Assembly: GCA_032718475.1 (NCBI GenBank)
Contig: JAUCBJ010000505.1
Span: forward strand, 92,006-156,005
Source: Nemertoderma westbladi
Taxonomy: Eukaryota; Xenacoelomorpha; Nemertodermatida; Nemertodermatidae
Length of the DNA stretch: 64,000 bases
Reading direction: 5' to 3'
A program made the translations under genes and the position numbers. Of the stretch, positions 12,508-26,900 are shown in pieces (position 1 is the stretch's first letter; each line of letters starts with the position of its first letter). The notes under the pieces were generated by a model that was not told the DNA's origin, did no database searches, and saw nothing but the letters and a program-made list of their open reading frames with translations.

Positions 12508-12693
12508 CCCGGATCATCAATATATATAAAGATACACTTTTTGGGTGAAAGTATGTGAGTAAAAAGTTTCTGTTTATAAACTGAAATGGAGATGATAACA
12601 AACAATTGTTTTTAATGTTCTGACAAATTTTTACATAACATAGCTATAGCTAGAGTTTGTGCTATTTATCAATAGCTTTAAGATAATCATATT
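12508..12693. other. Short AT-rich spacer
   Basis: I see no gene in this stretch between the LINE tail and the next inverted-repeat element. Its last nine bases (12685-12693, aatcatatt) are repeated at 18756-18764 and are the likely target-site duplication of the element between. Confidence 0.6.
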
Positions 12694-13021
12694 TACGGAT
12701 GTCCCGGAATCGATATTTTGATTCCTGCCGGAACCGGAACAGAATTCAACATACCGGAATATTCCGGCCGGAACCGGAATTTTGTATAATTAGTGAAATG
12801 CACTAAATGACCCATGAAACTTAAATAATTGTTTGTGAATTTTTTACATTGATGGGCGTCGTAGTGGAGAGTGCTGTGGTCTGGAAGCAGGAGCAAGTGA
12901 TTATGGGGCTGTGGAGGGGGGGGGGGGGGGGGGGGGGGGTTATTTCGCCCTATCTGGCCAGGTCTATTTTTACTACGAATTGGCCAAAAGAGGTTGTTGT
13001 CATTTTGGAAATTTTCTTAGA

Positions 13022-14289
13022 TACTAGAAAGGCATTTCCTAAAGGAAATGCAACCACGAAGCTAAGGAAAATTAAACAAACGGCCACAATTTGGTTCGTT
13101 GCTTAGCCTAGTTTAGTAGCATTTGCCAATAAATAACTTCTATTCCCATGGAAACTAGAGTTCTCTGGAACTGTTGGTTTTACCTTTGAAAAAAGATTCA
13201 GTCCAGATTGTTTTTCAGATAACACATCAAGTTTCAGAAAATATTGTAGTTTATGTCCAAATTACAGATTTTCTATCAAAATGCATCTGTTTGCAGTGGT
13301 TGTCATGGAAACTGAAAAATAGAACAATGTAATTCGGATGCAGAATAAGTCATATAGTGGGGGTAGGTGTTGGTCCCAAGTCATAATACTGTTAAATTGT
13401 GCTTCAAATTATCATTTTATTAATTTTAACATCTGTTTACTCTTGTTGCTATGGTAAATAGATTTTCTAATTAACTTCGAACGGCTTGTATATGGACCTT
13501 ATAGATGAGTTGCAAAACCCCAAGTTTATATATATTACAGTTTTTCTCCAAATAGAGTTATGATTATAGACTTGAATGATATATAACTTTAAAAAAACTA
13601 CAGTTACCATGGTAACTAGATATTTCTGGAATGTTTTGAGTTTCACTAAAAGTTCCAACTAGTGGTCCAGATAACACATACCTAGTTTCGTAAAATTTTA
13701 TCGTGAAGTCTATGTACAAATGAATAATTTTCGTATAAAAACATCTGTTTTCAGCGGTTGTCAAGGTAACTGCAAAATAGAACAATCAAATTCGGACGCA
13801 GAATAAGTTATATAGTGGGGGTAGGGGTTGGTCCCAAGTCATCACACCTTAACCTTAGGCTTCAAATTAACATTTTAAAAATTTTAACATCTGTTTAGCC
13901 CGGTTGCCAAGGTAACTGGATTTTCTATTGAACCTCAGTCGGCTCTGCTATGGACCTTATAGTTGAGTTGAGAAACCCCAAGTTTATATGTATTATAGTT
14001 TTCCTACAAATAGAGTTACAAATATTGACTTGAAATACATAGACTTTTTTCTAAGTCCGTTGCCATGGAAACCAGATTTTTCCTGAATATGAGACCCATC
14101 CCACACGACGCGCCTTGATGAGTTGTATATACATGCAAAATTTCAGGGTACTTTTAAAGGCTAGTTTTTTCCCCGACCAAAAAACACTAAATCTGCCTCA
14201 CACAAGTAAAATAGCCCACTATGAATAGACCATCTCAGCTAAGGAAAATCTTTCTTAGCGAAAGTAGTTGATTTTCCTTAGCTTCGTGG
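13022..14289. repeat. X-box satellite block 1
   Basis: This block is bounded by ccacgaagctaaggaaaat at 13054 and its complement ending at 14289. It is preceded by a small hairpin (gcatttcc taaa ggaaatgc). Inside are palindromes of the type gttaccatggtaac or gttgccatggaaac at about 13299, 13445, 13603, 13757, 13903 and 14059. Spacings are 146, 158, 154, 146 and 156 bp. Three monomer types alternate, giving a 456-458-bp higher-order unit marked by atagtgggggtagg at 13357 and 13814. No protein is encoded. Confidence 0.85.
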
Positions 14290-14488
14290 ATTGTCTAATA
14301 ATTTAGAATTTCGAAGGTATAATGGTTTTCGAGGTCGCTCATCTAAATCGCTAAAACTTGTTACAAATATTTGTTGCTACTCTGCTTCTGCTCCCCCAGA
14401 ATGTTGTGTTTCGATGGATAATTCTGAAGCTATTGGGTCGAGGTCGCTGATCGCGATATATTTTATGGAAGTGTAAACATCTAATCTT

Positions 14489-16163
14489 TACTAGAAAGGC
14501 ATTTCCTAAAGGAAATGCGACCACGAAGCTAAGGAAAATTAAACACACTTTGACTCATCAGTTCCTTGGTTCTAGTTAAAAGTCATATGTCTTAATTCAA
14601 CTCCCATCACCATGGCAACTGGAGTTTTCTAGAACTGCTCGGTTTTACACAGGAAGTTTCATTGAGTAGTTGATGTCCAAAATTAAAGATGTATTTTTGT
14701 TAAAACATCAGTTTGCAGTGGTTGTCTTGGAAACTGATAAATATAACAACGTTAATTGGATGCAGAATAAGTGATATAGTGGGGGTAGGGGTTGGTCCCA
14801 AGTCGTAATATCTTAATGTTATGGTTTAAATAACCATTTTATAAATTTGAACATCTGTTTAGCCTGGTTGCCCTGGTAACTAAATTTTCTAATTGACCTC
14901 AATAAGCGCAACTATTGTCCTTATCATCGAGTTGAAAAACTTCAAGTTTCGATCTATTATGGTTTTTGTACAAATAGAGTTAATAGTATAGACTTTCATG
15001 TAATAGATTTTAATAAACTCCAGTTACCATGGTAACTAGATATTTCTAGAAATTTTGAGTTTTTCAAAAACTTCCAAATAGTAGTCCAGATAACACATAC
15101 CCAGTTTCAGAGAATGTTATCGTTTAGTCTATGTACAAAATGAACAATTTTTGTGTCAAAACATCTGTTTTCAGCCATTGCCATGGAAACTGAAAAATAG
15201 AACAACGTAATTCGTATACAGAATAAGTCATGTGGTGGGGGTAGGTGTTGGTCCCAAGTCATAATACTATTAACTTGTGCTTCAAATTCATTTTATAAAT
15301 TTTTACATCTGTTTAGCCTGGTTGCCATGGTATCAGGATTTTTTAATTTACCTCAATCTGCTCGGTTATGGCCCTTATAGTTGAGTTGAGAAACTCCAAG
15401 TTTATATATATTGCGGTTTTTCTACAAATAGAGTTATGAATATAGACTGGAATGATATAGTCTTTATTAATATACAGTTACCAAGGTAACTATATATTTC
15501 TGGAATGATTTGAGTTTCACTAAAAGTTCCAACTAGTGGTCCAGATAACACATTCCCAGTTTCGTAAAGTTTTATCGCGAAGTCTATATCCAAATGAGTA
15601 ATTTTTGGATAAAAACATCTGTTTTCATCGGTTGTCATGGTAACTGCAAAATAAAACAATGAAATTCGGACGCAGAATAAATTATATAGTGGGGGTAGGG
15701 GTTGGTCCCAAGTCATAACACCTTGTTCTTAGGCTTCAAATTATCATTTTATAAATTTTAACATCTGTTTAGCCTGGTTGCAAAGGTAACTGGATTTTCT
15801 ATTTAACCTCAATCGGCTCTGCTATGGACCTTATAGTTGAGTTGAGAAACCCCAAGTTTATATCTATTATAGTTTCCCTACAAATAGAGTTTTAAATATT
15901 GACTTGAAATACAGAGACTTTTTTATAAGTCCGTTTCCATGGAAACCAGATTTTTCCTGGATATGAGACCCGGTCCAAAAGATGCGCCTCGACGAGTAGT
16001 ATATACATGCAAAATTTCAGGGTACTTTTAAAGGCTAGTTTTTTCACCGGTCAAAAAAAACCAAATCTGCTCCATACAAGTAAAATAGCCCACTATGAAT
16101 ACACCATCTCAGCTAAGGAAAATCTTTCTTAGCGAAAGTAGTTGATTTTCCTTAGCTTCGTGG
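14489..16163. repeat. X-box satellite block 2
   Basis: This block has the same architecture as the preceding one: hairpin leader from 14489, left terminus ccacgaagctaagg at 14521 and inverted right terminus ending at 16163. X-box-like palindromes lie at about 14606, 14721, 14867, 15023, 15177, 15321, 15477, 15631, 15777 and 15933. Spacing is mostly 144-156 bp, with one short step of 115. It holds one more higher-order unit than block 1. Repeats of atagtgggggtagg fall at 14777, 15235 and 15687. Short open frames inside are shadows of the repeat. Confidence 0.85.
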
Positions 16164-17361
16164 ACTCATCACTTCATTGCTTTACAGAGTTAAGAGGCAT
16201 ATGCCTTTAAAACTCATATTACCATGGCAACCGGAGTTTTCTAGAACTGCTGAGGTTTATATTAAGCTCCGGTTTGTGGTTCCAGGTGACACATACTTCA
16301 ATTCAGTTTCATTGAGTAGTTAATGTGTAAAACAAAGGATTTAATTGTTAAAACGTCTGTTTGTAGTGGTTGTCATGGAAACTGAAAAATGCGACAATTT
16401 AAATTGGATGCGGAATTAGTGATATAGTGGGGGTAGGGATTGGTCCCAAGTCGTAATACCTTAAATTTATGCTTCAAATAACAATTTTATAAATTTGAAC
16501 ATCTTTTTAGCATGGTAGCCGAGCCCTGGTAACTGGATTTTCTAATTAAACCTCAATCAGCTCGACTATTGTTCTTATCATTGAGATGAGAAACCCCAAG
16601 TTTATATCTATTGCGGTTATTCTATAAATAGAGTTATGAATATAAACTTGAATGATATAATCTGTAATAAACTCCAGTTACCATGGTAACTAAATTTCTG
16701 GAATGTTTTGAGTTTCACTAAAAGTTCCAACTAGTGGTCCAGATAACACATAACCAGTTTCGTAAAATTTTATCGCGAAGTCTACGTCCAAATGAGTAAT
16801 TTTTGAATTAAAACATCTGTTTTCAGCGGTTGTCATGGAAACTACAAAATAGAACAATGAAATTTGGACGCAGAATAAGTTATATAGTGGGGGTAGGGGT
16901 TGGTCCCAAGTCATAACATCTTAACCTTAAGCTTCAAATTAACATTTTATAAATTTTAACATCTGTTTAGCCCGGTTGCCAAGGTAACTGGATTTTCTAT
17001 TTAACCTCAATTGGCTCTGCTATGGAACTTATAGTTGAGTTGAGAAACCCCAAGTTTATATCTATTATAGTTTTCCTACAAATAGAGTTATAAATATTGA
17101 CTTGAAATACATAGACTTTTTTCTAAGTCCGTTGCCATGGAAACCAGATTTTTCCTGGATATGAGACCCGGCCTAAAAGATGCGTCTCGCCGAGTAGTAT
17201 ATACATGCAAAATTTCAGGGTACTTTTAAAGGCTAGTTTTTTCCGGAATCAAAAAAAACCAAATCTGCCTCACACAAGTAAAATAGCCCACTATGAATAG
17301 ACCATCTCAGCTAAGGAAAATCTTTCTTAGCGAAAGTAGTTGATTTTCCTTAGCTTCGTGG
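16164..17361. repeat. X-box satellite block 3, left end missing
   Basis: This third block lacks the ccacgaag left terminus and its hairpin leader but keeps the inverted right terminus (ending at 17361). Palindromes lie at about 16218, 16369, 16515 (disrupted), 16677, 16829, 16975 and 17131, again about 150 bp apart. It follows block 2 with only a two-base junction. It could be a truncated copy or the product of unequal exchange. Confidence 0.8.
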
Positions 17362-18558
17362 ATCAATTTGCACTACTTGTATTTTTCGTACAAATTTGGC
17401 ACATATTAAAAAGTACCACAATCAATCGGGAAATAAATTGTTTAGTGTCATATACGAATTCAGCTAAGCAGAAACCCAATAATGCCATCAAATCAGGTTC
17501 ATTTGTTATTGATTTATAATCATCAAAATATCGTGACCATAGAGCCAAAACAACACCAACCACACTTTGCTCTATCATACTTTGCCAGGAAAAACACCAT
17601 TCAATAGTCGAGGAATGACGTGAGTTCTTATGTTTCTGTGATAAAATCCTAGAGGTAAAACAACTCACACAGACTAGAGTTAATGTTAATGTTAATTTTC
17701 AGTATGTGTTGTTTTGTCTCTTTGGAAAATAACGAAAAAAACAGTTTCTTTCATTAACAAAATTTATTTTGAATGCTAGCCACTATTATAAAATGTATCA
17801 TTGTATCTTCCCAGACCTCTGTCGAAAAAATTAGGAGACGGGATCCATAGAGGGAAGTGAGTAGGTTTTTTGCATTTTTATAGAAACCACATTTTTTAGT
17901 GAGTGTTGTTCTGGCTCTTTGGTTACGATATGCTAATTGTATTTTTCGTGCCACTTCACTTTGGCACATGTCCAAAAATGCCCCAATGTATCGGATATGA
18001 TATGATATGAGTGTCCCATTCATGATCAGCATCCCGGAAAACCCCTAATGGCATCAAATCTATTTGATTTGGTGGTGATTTCCATTATCATATTTGGACT
18101 ACTTGTTTTTTTCGTGCCCTAAGAGGCACATTCAAAATTACCAAACATTTTCTCGAATGTTATATTTGAGTTCAATAATCGTGATCAGCATCTAAAAAAC
18201 CGCTGTGCACCACAAATAAAATAATTTAGGCGAGCCATTAAAACGTTTGAAAATTTTAGCTCAAAATACTGGAGATGGGTGCCCGAAAGGGACCACAGCA
18301 CGAAAATAAACATAGCTATGTTAATTTAAAGTTTAGGAAAAGTCACGAAATCTTGGTTTTTCCCACCAAATGAATTACAAAAAATATTCTCTAATGACCC
18401 CCCCCCCCCCCCCACCCCCCCCACCCCCGAGCCAAATAGGGTTAAAGGTTTCAAAAACCTATAAACCAAAAGTTTCGTTTTTAGACTCAAACCTAAAAAC
18501 CTTCGTTTGCAGACAACCTAAGGATTCCGTTACCGAATCCGATACCCTAGTGCCGTTA
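17362..18558. repeat. Diverged tandem repeat and C-rich tract
   Basis: Three diverged copies of a motif with ttgtatttttcgt followed by ggcacat occur near 17375, 17935 and 18095. Each is followed by similar text about atcaaatc and gatcagcatc. A C-rich tract interrupted by single A residues covers about 18398-18429. I recognise no coding sequence. Confidence 0.55.
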
Positions 18559-18755
18559 ATGGAAAGGATCAGTTTACAGTAACATGTTATTCCAACCAAA
18601 ACAATAAATGAGAGTCAATATTACATGTTACTGTTTAATTTTTGTGATAATGTAAATGTATATATCCATAATGTGATTAATGTGTGATCGGCCGGAACCG
18701 GAATCAGGCAAAAACCACCGGAATTCCGGTCGGAACGGAATTCCGGGACATCCCC

Positions 18756-19083
18756 AATCATATTGAAATAACAGACAAAAGTAAATGTATCAGTTTCCAG
18801 TGAGTTTTAGTTATCTTTAGCTACATTTATAACATTATTTACAAAATTGTCGCCATCAAAATATAACATTGAAACTCGCGAGTCGCGACGCAGCAAATTA
18901 TTCGATTATGATAATAATTAGGGTAATTAGATAGAGCTACTGCTAGGGGACTGATGCGGGTACTAGAATGGAGGACAACGCTGGACTGGAGTCGCCAATT
19001 AAATTTATATAATTAGACTTGGTCTACAAACGATTCACAAAGACCAATAGGGAAGGTTAAATATTTAATGGCAATGTATAGTG
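18756..19083. other. 3' flank of PKN
   Basis: This AT-rich stretch lies downstream of the PKN stop codon on the minus strand. An ATTAAA-type polyadenylation signal can be read on the minus strand near 19063-19068, about 20 bases after the stop, but it is weak evidence. I see nothing else. Confidence 0.35.
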
Positions 19084-21318
<2,235 letters not shown>

Positions 21319-21885
21319 CTAGGACAAATACAAAACAATAGGCTTCCAGAAAGGTACCGGTATGTTTAAACGGGATTAAACTTTCCGGGATTACCACTTT
21401 TGGGATACCGATTTTCACGAATGGGTTTTAAAATTAGTAATACATTTGAATTCAATGAATTTGAATACATTTCTCAAAACGTTTTCACATTTATATAAAT
21501 AAGAAAGAGATTTTGAGCAACTTTATAAAATCACAAATGATAATAAATTTAATTTAGAGTTAATTAATATTAATTTATAGTTATTACTGGATGATTAATG
21601 ACCCTGACGCTGACATATATTTAATATATTAAACTAACTTACTTAATTATGTACCTCGAAATCCCCTCGCCACAAAGTCCAACCAAAAGTGGGCATTTTG
21701 GGTCGGAGGGAAATTTGCGGTAAATTTTTTTGAGGCATAGAAATTATTATTTCGAATAGGTTATTTATATAAGTTTACAGGAAGGTAAACGGTAGATGTT
21801 GTAAAACCAACAAACACTAAAAAACTATAGCTGACGAAAGTCGGCTGAGCGGCTGGTATCGGCCCAGATGTGAAGTACTACTACT

Positions 21886-23110
21886 ACTAGGATCGGCATG
21901 CTGCATTGCAGCTGCATTTTTAAGAATGCTGTGCCGGCTTGTCAACAAAATTGCACCGCCACAACTCCCTATCACCCATGACATTTGCTAGATCATCCGC
22001 ATCTTTAAGGCCAGTGTCCTTTAAGATGCGTCTCAAGAAAGTCATGGGCTGTCCACCATGCTTATTCACTCCATGAGGCTGCCAAAGTACAAGATTATGC
22101 ACTGGCTGGTCCTCACGGCGAAAGCAATGTCCTGCAAAGCGGAGGCGATTTTGTTCTAGTGTCAAGCTTGGGGGAACCAATGAGACACCTCCAATGTTAT
22201 ATAGTGTCTGGTTGGAGATGTGTGCATTGTACTTGACACAATGAACCCGGCGTAGCATTCTTGTGAATGTGCCATCCAGAGATTTGGTGTCCTCAGCAGT
22301 TAGAGCCCAGCATGGACTCCCATAGAGGAGTACTGGAACTACTGCTGCTCTAAATAATCGGACCTTAAGTTTCCGATTAATTCTCGGTGACTTCCAAATC
22401 CTGGAAAGCCTATTCAAGGCTGCCCATGCCTTTCCCTTACGTATTCGAAGGTCCTCACCTGACTTCCGGATCCATGATCCCAGGTAACAGAAGTCGTCCA
22501 CATGCTCAAGCATACCATCCTTTGAGCTTATGCTCATCCGATCAGAGACTTGCTGAGGACTTTCAAAGTTAACTGTCAAAATTTTGGTCTTTCTGGAGTT
22601 AATAAAAAGACCAACACTAGAAGCAGCATGTTCTAATGAGCTGAGGAGCTGTTGGGCTCCCTCTAATGATTCTGAGAGTACTCCTAAGTCATCAGCAAAG
22701 TCTAGATCAGTTAGGTACTTGGCAGGATTTCCTCGACTTCTGGAGCCAGTAGGTGGAGTTATCATCACACCATCATCATTATGATGATCTAAGGACATGC
22801 GTAGAACATAGTCAACCACAATAATGAACAAGAATGGTGCAAGTGTGTCTCCCTGGAGGACGCCCCATAACACTTCAAATGGTTCTGTGTCACCATCAAC
22901 AGTAGACACAAATGTTGTCGAACCATCGTATACTGATCTGTTTGCTGCAATAATTTCATCAGGAATCCCATATAATGAAAGTATGTTGAACATACGTGAG
23001 CGAGAGACTATGTGAAGTACAGAGGGGGTTTCTCTGGGATTCACACCAAAAACTTGCGCCAGGATTATGGGCCAGTGAGTTGTGTACGTCTCAACTACAA
23101 TCTCTCGCCG
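21886..23110 (-). mobile_element. 5'-truncated LINE, best-preserved copy of the array-associated family
   Basis: The open frame 23044-21920 (374 codons) covers the C-terminal half of a reverse transcriptase. It has a palm strand GVLQGDTLAPFLFIIVVDY, active-site FADD (DLDFADDLGVLSES), thumb, and the downstream LLYGSPCWALTAED region. The 3' end is marked by tagtagtagta-type repeats (about 21880-21895 on the plus strand). No endonuclease is present, as expected for 5' truncation. The clade is uncertain; RTE-like families have similar palm text. It lies in the PKN intron in the sense orientation. Confidence 0.85.
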
Positions 23111-23515
23111 ACATCTCTAGAACCCTTTACTAAAACTACCTCCATAAATAACTATTGATCGGCAGCTCTCAGCGACTACTACACAGACTTTTCGGGATTT
23201 CCGGGATCGGATCGGGATTATCTCTCTCGGGATCCCATTTTGGGATCGGGATTGTAATTTTTGATTAAATTCCTTAAAGTTATTAGTATAAGTGGCGGGT
23301 TTTGGGTAGCACTCACTTTATCTTACACTTCTGAAATATCAGTAAGATAAAGTTCTATTAAAATTATTTTGCAATTGATTACTGGATGGACTGACATAAA
23401 AATCCGATATAAACAAAACATTTCCTTTCAGCTGGAACTATTTATCGGATATTCAACATATTTACTTCACTATTTATACTTCGAGATCCCGTTCCAAAAT
23501 AACGAATCGGGACCA

Positions 23516-23757
23516 TGTTGGAAATATTTTATTATTGGTTCGTCAAGTACTCTGCCAAACTGTATTGCACAATATAGTTCTGTTTTGTAATATCTCTATG
23601 TATATTGGTGATGGGCGTTTGTTTGTCTTCTAAACTCAAATGGACTATCAGCTGTTAATGTAACTTACTGTACGATATATTATTTCTAGTTTGAAAAGCG
23701 ATTTTATGTTTTGATTAAAAGGTTGTTTGAGACACAGTTATAAATTGTTTTCTAATA
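23516..23757 (+). repeat. Copia 5' LTR
   Basis: This 242-bp repeat begins tgttgg and ends ctaata, and reads identically to the 3' copy. It would contain the element promoter and polyadenylation signals, but I could not place a TATA box with confidence. Confidence 0.95.
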
Positions 23758-23771
23758 GGTTATGGGCCCAG
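23758..23771 (+). promoter_or_regulatory. Copia primer-binding site (internal initiator tRNA-Met)
   Basis: Ggttatgggcccag is complementary to the anticodon stem-loop of metazoan initiator tRNA-Met, not to a tRNA 3' end. This is the known half-tRNA priming mode of Drosophila copia, and it directly abuts the LTR. Confidence 0.85.
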
Positions 23772-23914
23772 GACGTTTAATTACAACATGTACTAACCGA
23801 CCTCTGTTGTAAGGGTAATATGATGTGAACTGTGTTTGTCGTACTGTGTATTACAATGTACTGTATAACTTTTATTGAGAATTGAGAGTAAATTTATGTT
23901 GAGTAATATAGCTT

Positions 23915-26900
23915 GTGAGGATGTCCAGTGAATATAAAGTTGGTTTACGTACTGATAAATTTACAGGACAAAACTGGTTTATGTGGAAGCATAAAATGCA
24001 AATGGTACTGATTTCAATGGATCTGTGGGATGTTGTAAATGGTAGTGAACCCGCTCCACAAGCAGCAGGCGATGCGTTTCAAAAATGGTTGAAGAAAGAT
24101 CAGAAAGCTCGCGCAGAAATTAGTTTGCATCTTGCCGATTCACAATTACCTCTAGTGATGGGGAAACCATCTGCATTAGACGCGTGGAATGGATTGAAGA
24201 CTCAGTTCGAAATGCAAACGATGCAAAATATAATTTATTATAAAAGAAAGTATAGAGACGCTGTTATGCAAGAAGGCGACGATATGATGAGTCATATCAA
24301 TAAGCATCAGGAATTGACGGCTCAACTGGATGCTATTGGAGCAAATGTGCCGGAAAAAGAGCAAATATGGGAATTACTGCTTAGTTTACCAAGATCGTAC
24401 GAAATGCTGGTAAGCACATTAGAAATGTCTAATGATCTATCTATAGAATTTCTGCGACAAAAATTATTAATGGAAGAACAAAAAAAGAAAGAAACACATA
24501 AATTTGATTCAAACGAAAATGATGCTTTATTTGCCAATGCTGCTTCAGGTAATTATCAAGGTAGAGGTCGTGCGTCATGGAACAGAGGACTTCACGGTGG
24601 TATTGCTAGAGGAAGAGGTAGCAGCTGGCCTAGAAATGCAGGTAATTCTAATAATAATAATAATAGTTACAGTGCTAGGAACAGCTTCGGCCAATCGCCA
24701 AGGTGTTTCAATTGTGGTACATATGGGCATATAGCTAGATACTGCACACGCCCAGATAATAATGTTACGAGTACGAACAGTAGAGGAAGTTCTGGTTTAT
24801 CAAACCAAGGTGCTAATGTAGTTCGATTAGAAAACGATGAGAATGATTTTACCTTTTGGTGTTTATCGAGCAATGGAATATCTCACAAAAATGATAATAG
24901 TAGTAAATGGTTTATAGATTCAGGAGCTACGCAACATATGTGCTGTAAACGTGATAATTTTCATGAATACGTTGAATTACAAAATCCCAGTGTCATTCAT
25001 TTAGCTAATAATGAAACTGTTGAAGCTTTGGGTATTGGAATGGTTAAATGGAACAATTTAAATGATGCATTTATGATTAAAAGATGTCAATTTGAGAATG
25101 TTTTATTTGTTCCGAGTTTGTGTCAAAATTTATTATCAGTGAAGAAAATAACAAATCATGATTGCCAAGTCGTGTTTAGTGAGAACATGTGTAATGTATT
25201 TAGCGAACAAAGCAATAAATTGTTAATCACTGCAAAAATTCCCGAGAATGGTAATCAATATGAGCTTGAAGGCCACGTAAATAAAGAGAAACATGAGGTA
25301 AATTTTGCTCAATCTGAATCAAACATAGATTTGTGGCATTGTCGCCTTGGACATGTCAATGAACAAACATTAAGAAAAATGTTTAATGATGAACTTGTAC
25401 ATGGAATTGACTTAAATACGAAAGATCAGTTGAAATTTTGTGAAGGATGTGTTTTGGGAAAACAATCCAGAAATGAATTTCCAAAGGAAAGTAGCTCTAA
25501 ATCCGATTGTGTTCTACAACTTGTTCATTCTGACGTATGCGGTCCCATGTCTGAAGTATCATTAGGTGGGAATCGATACTTTGTGACATTTATCGATGAT
25601 AAATCTCGATTTTGTGCGGTATATTTTATGAAGGCCAAAAGCGAAGTGATAGACAAGTTTCTGGAATATAAACATATGGCAGAGAGACAAACAGGAAAAC
25701 TAATTAAAAAACTACGCTTTGACAACGGAACAGAGTACGTCAATGATGCATTCAAAAATTATTTTAAGGAAAAAGGCATATTAAGACAGATGACTGTTTG
25801 TTACTCACCACAACAGAACGGAATAGCTGAGAGAAAAAATCGAACTTTGGTTGAAAGTGGGAGAGCAATTTTACAATATGCTAAACTACCTATTTCATTT
25901 TGGGCAGAAGCCGTTCTAACTTCTGCGTTTATAAACAATCGCTGTTCAACCAAAGCCGTTTGTTCTAAAGTACCATATGAATGTTTTTATGGAGTTAAAC
26001 CATCAGTAGCTGAGTTTAAAGTGTTTGGGTGTGACGCATGGGTTCATGTTCCAGACGAAAAAAGGAAGAAATGGGATGCTAAAAGTGTCAAACATGTGTT
26101 CGTTGGATATGATTGTGAAAGGAAGGGATATCGAGTATATAATAAGGATACAAAAAAGGTATCAACAAGTCGTGATATTAAGTTTAATGAATTAAGTTTC
26201 GATGGACGTATTAGTCATAGTACAAGTGACATTATCAATGAGTGTGATGAAGTGATCAATGTGGATAATGATGTGGAAAATATCATTAAGAGTGAACCTA
26301 TTGTAGCTAAGGGGACAACCATAAATGACAAAGTCCATGATGATGAATCGGCTGAATCGTCTATAAGAAAATCTACACGCATAAAAAGACAACCAGATAG
26401 ATATGGGGATTGGATAGAAGGTGAGAATCTCGAGAATATGGTTTTCTCTGTGTCAGGAGAAACGCCAAAGACAGTAAATGAAGTACTCAATAGTGTGAAC
26501 AGTGAAAAGTGGAAATTGGCTCTTGAAACGGAATATAACTCGTTGATAAAGAATGACACGTGGAAATTAGTTGAATTGCCAGAAGGAAGAAATGCTGTGG
26601 GTTGTAAATGGGTTTTTAAAGAGAAAACAGGTTGTGATGGTCAAATTGAACGATATAAAGCTCGTCTCGTTGCTCAGGGGTACTCACAATTACCCAATAT
26701 TGACTACCAAGAAACTTTTGCTCCTGTTGTTCGTTACACATCTGTTCGTACTATTCTATCTTTAGCCAATGAACTTGACTTGGAAGTTCATCATATGGAT
26801 GTTGAAACGGCATTTCTCAATGGAGTTTTAGAGGAAGAAATTTACATGAGACAACCTGAACATTTTATTCTCAAAGGAGATGAACATTTAGTGTGTAAAT

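Larger units (their letters stand above)
12694..18755. mobile_element. 6-kb non-autonomous TIR element (hAT-like?) carrying satellite blocks
   Basis: The two ends are inverted: ggatgtcccggaat at 12697-12710 and its complement ending at 18753, each followed inward by several CCGGAA/TTCCGG motifs over about 75-90 bp. The flanks carry the same nine bases, aatcatatt (12685-12693 and 18756-18764). Long homopolymers lie near both ends: a G tract at about 12916-12939 and a C-rich tract at about 18398-18429. No transposase is visible. The interior is mostly the X-box satellite plus a diverged tandem repeat (17370-18180). The size and duplication length suggest a hAT-like element, but the superfamily is inferred. 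Confidence 0.5.

Noticed and set aside
12916-12939. Telomere-like or regulatory G-quadruplex tract
   Set aside because: It is a plain G homopolymer with no periodic loops, and such tracts are frequent here and prone to assembly error.
13467-16914. Small conserved peptides in the X-box satellite (such as the repeated MTWDQPLPPLYN frame)
   Set aside because: The peptide recurs because the DNA repeat recurs; frames have no conserved length and no start context.
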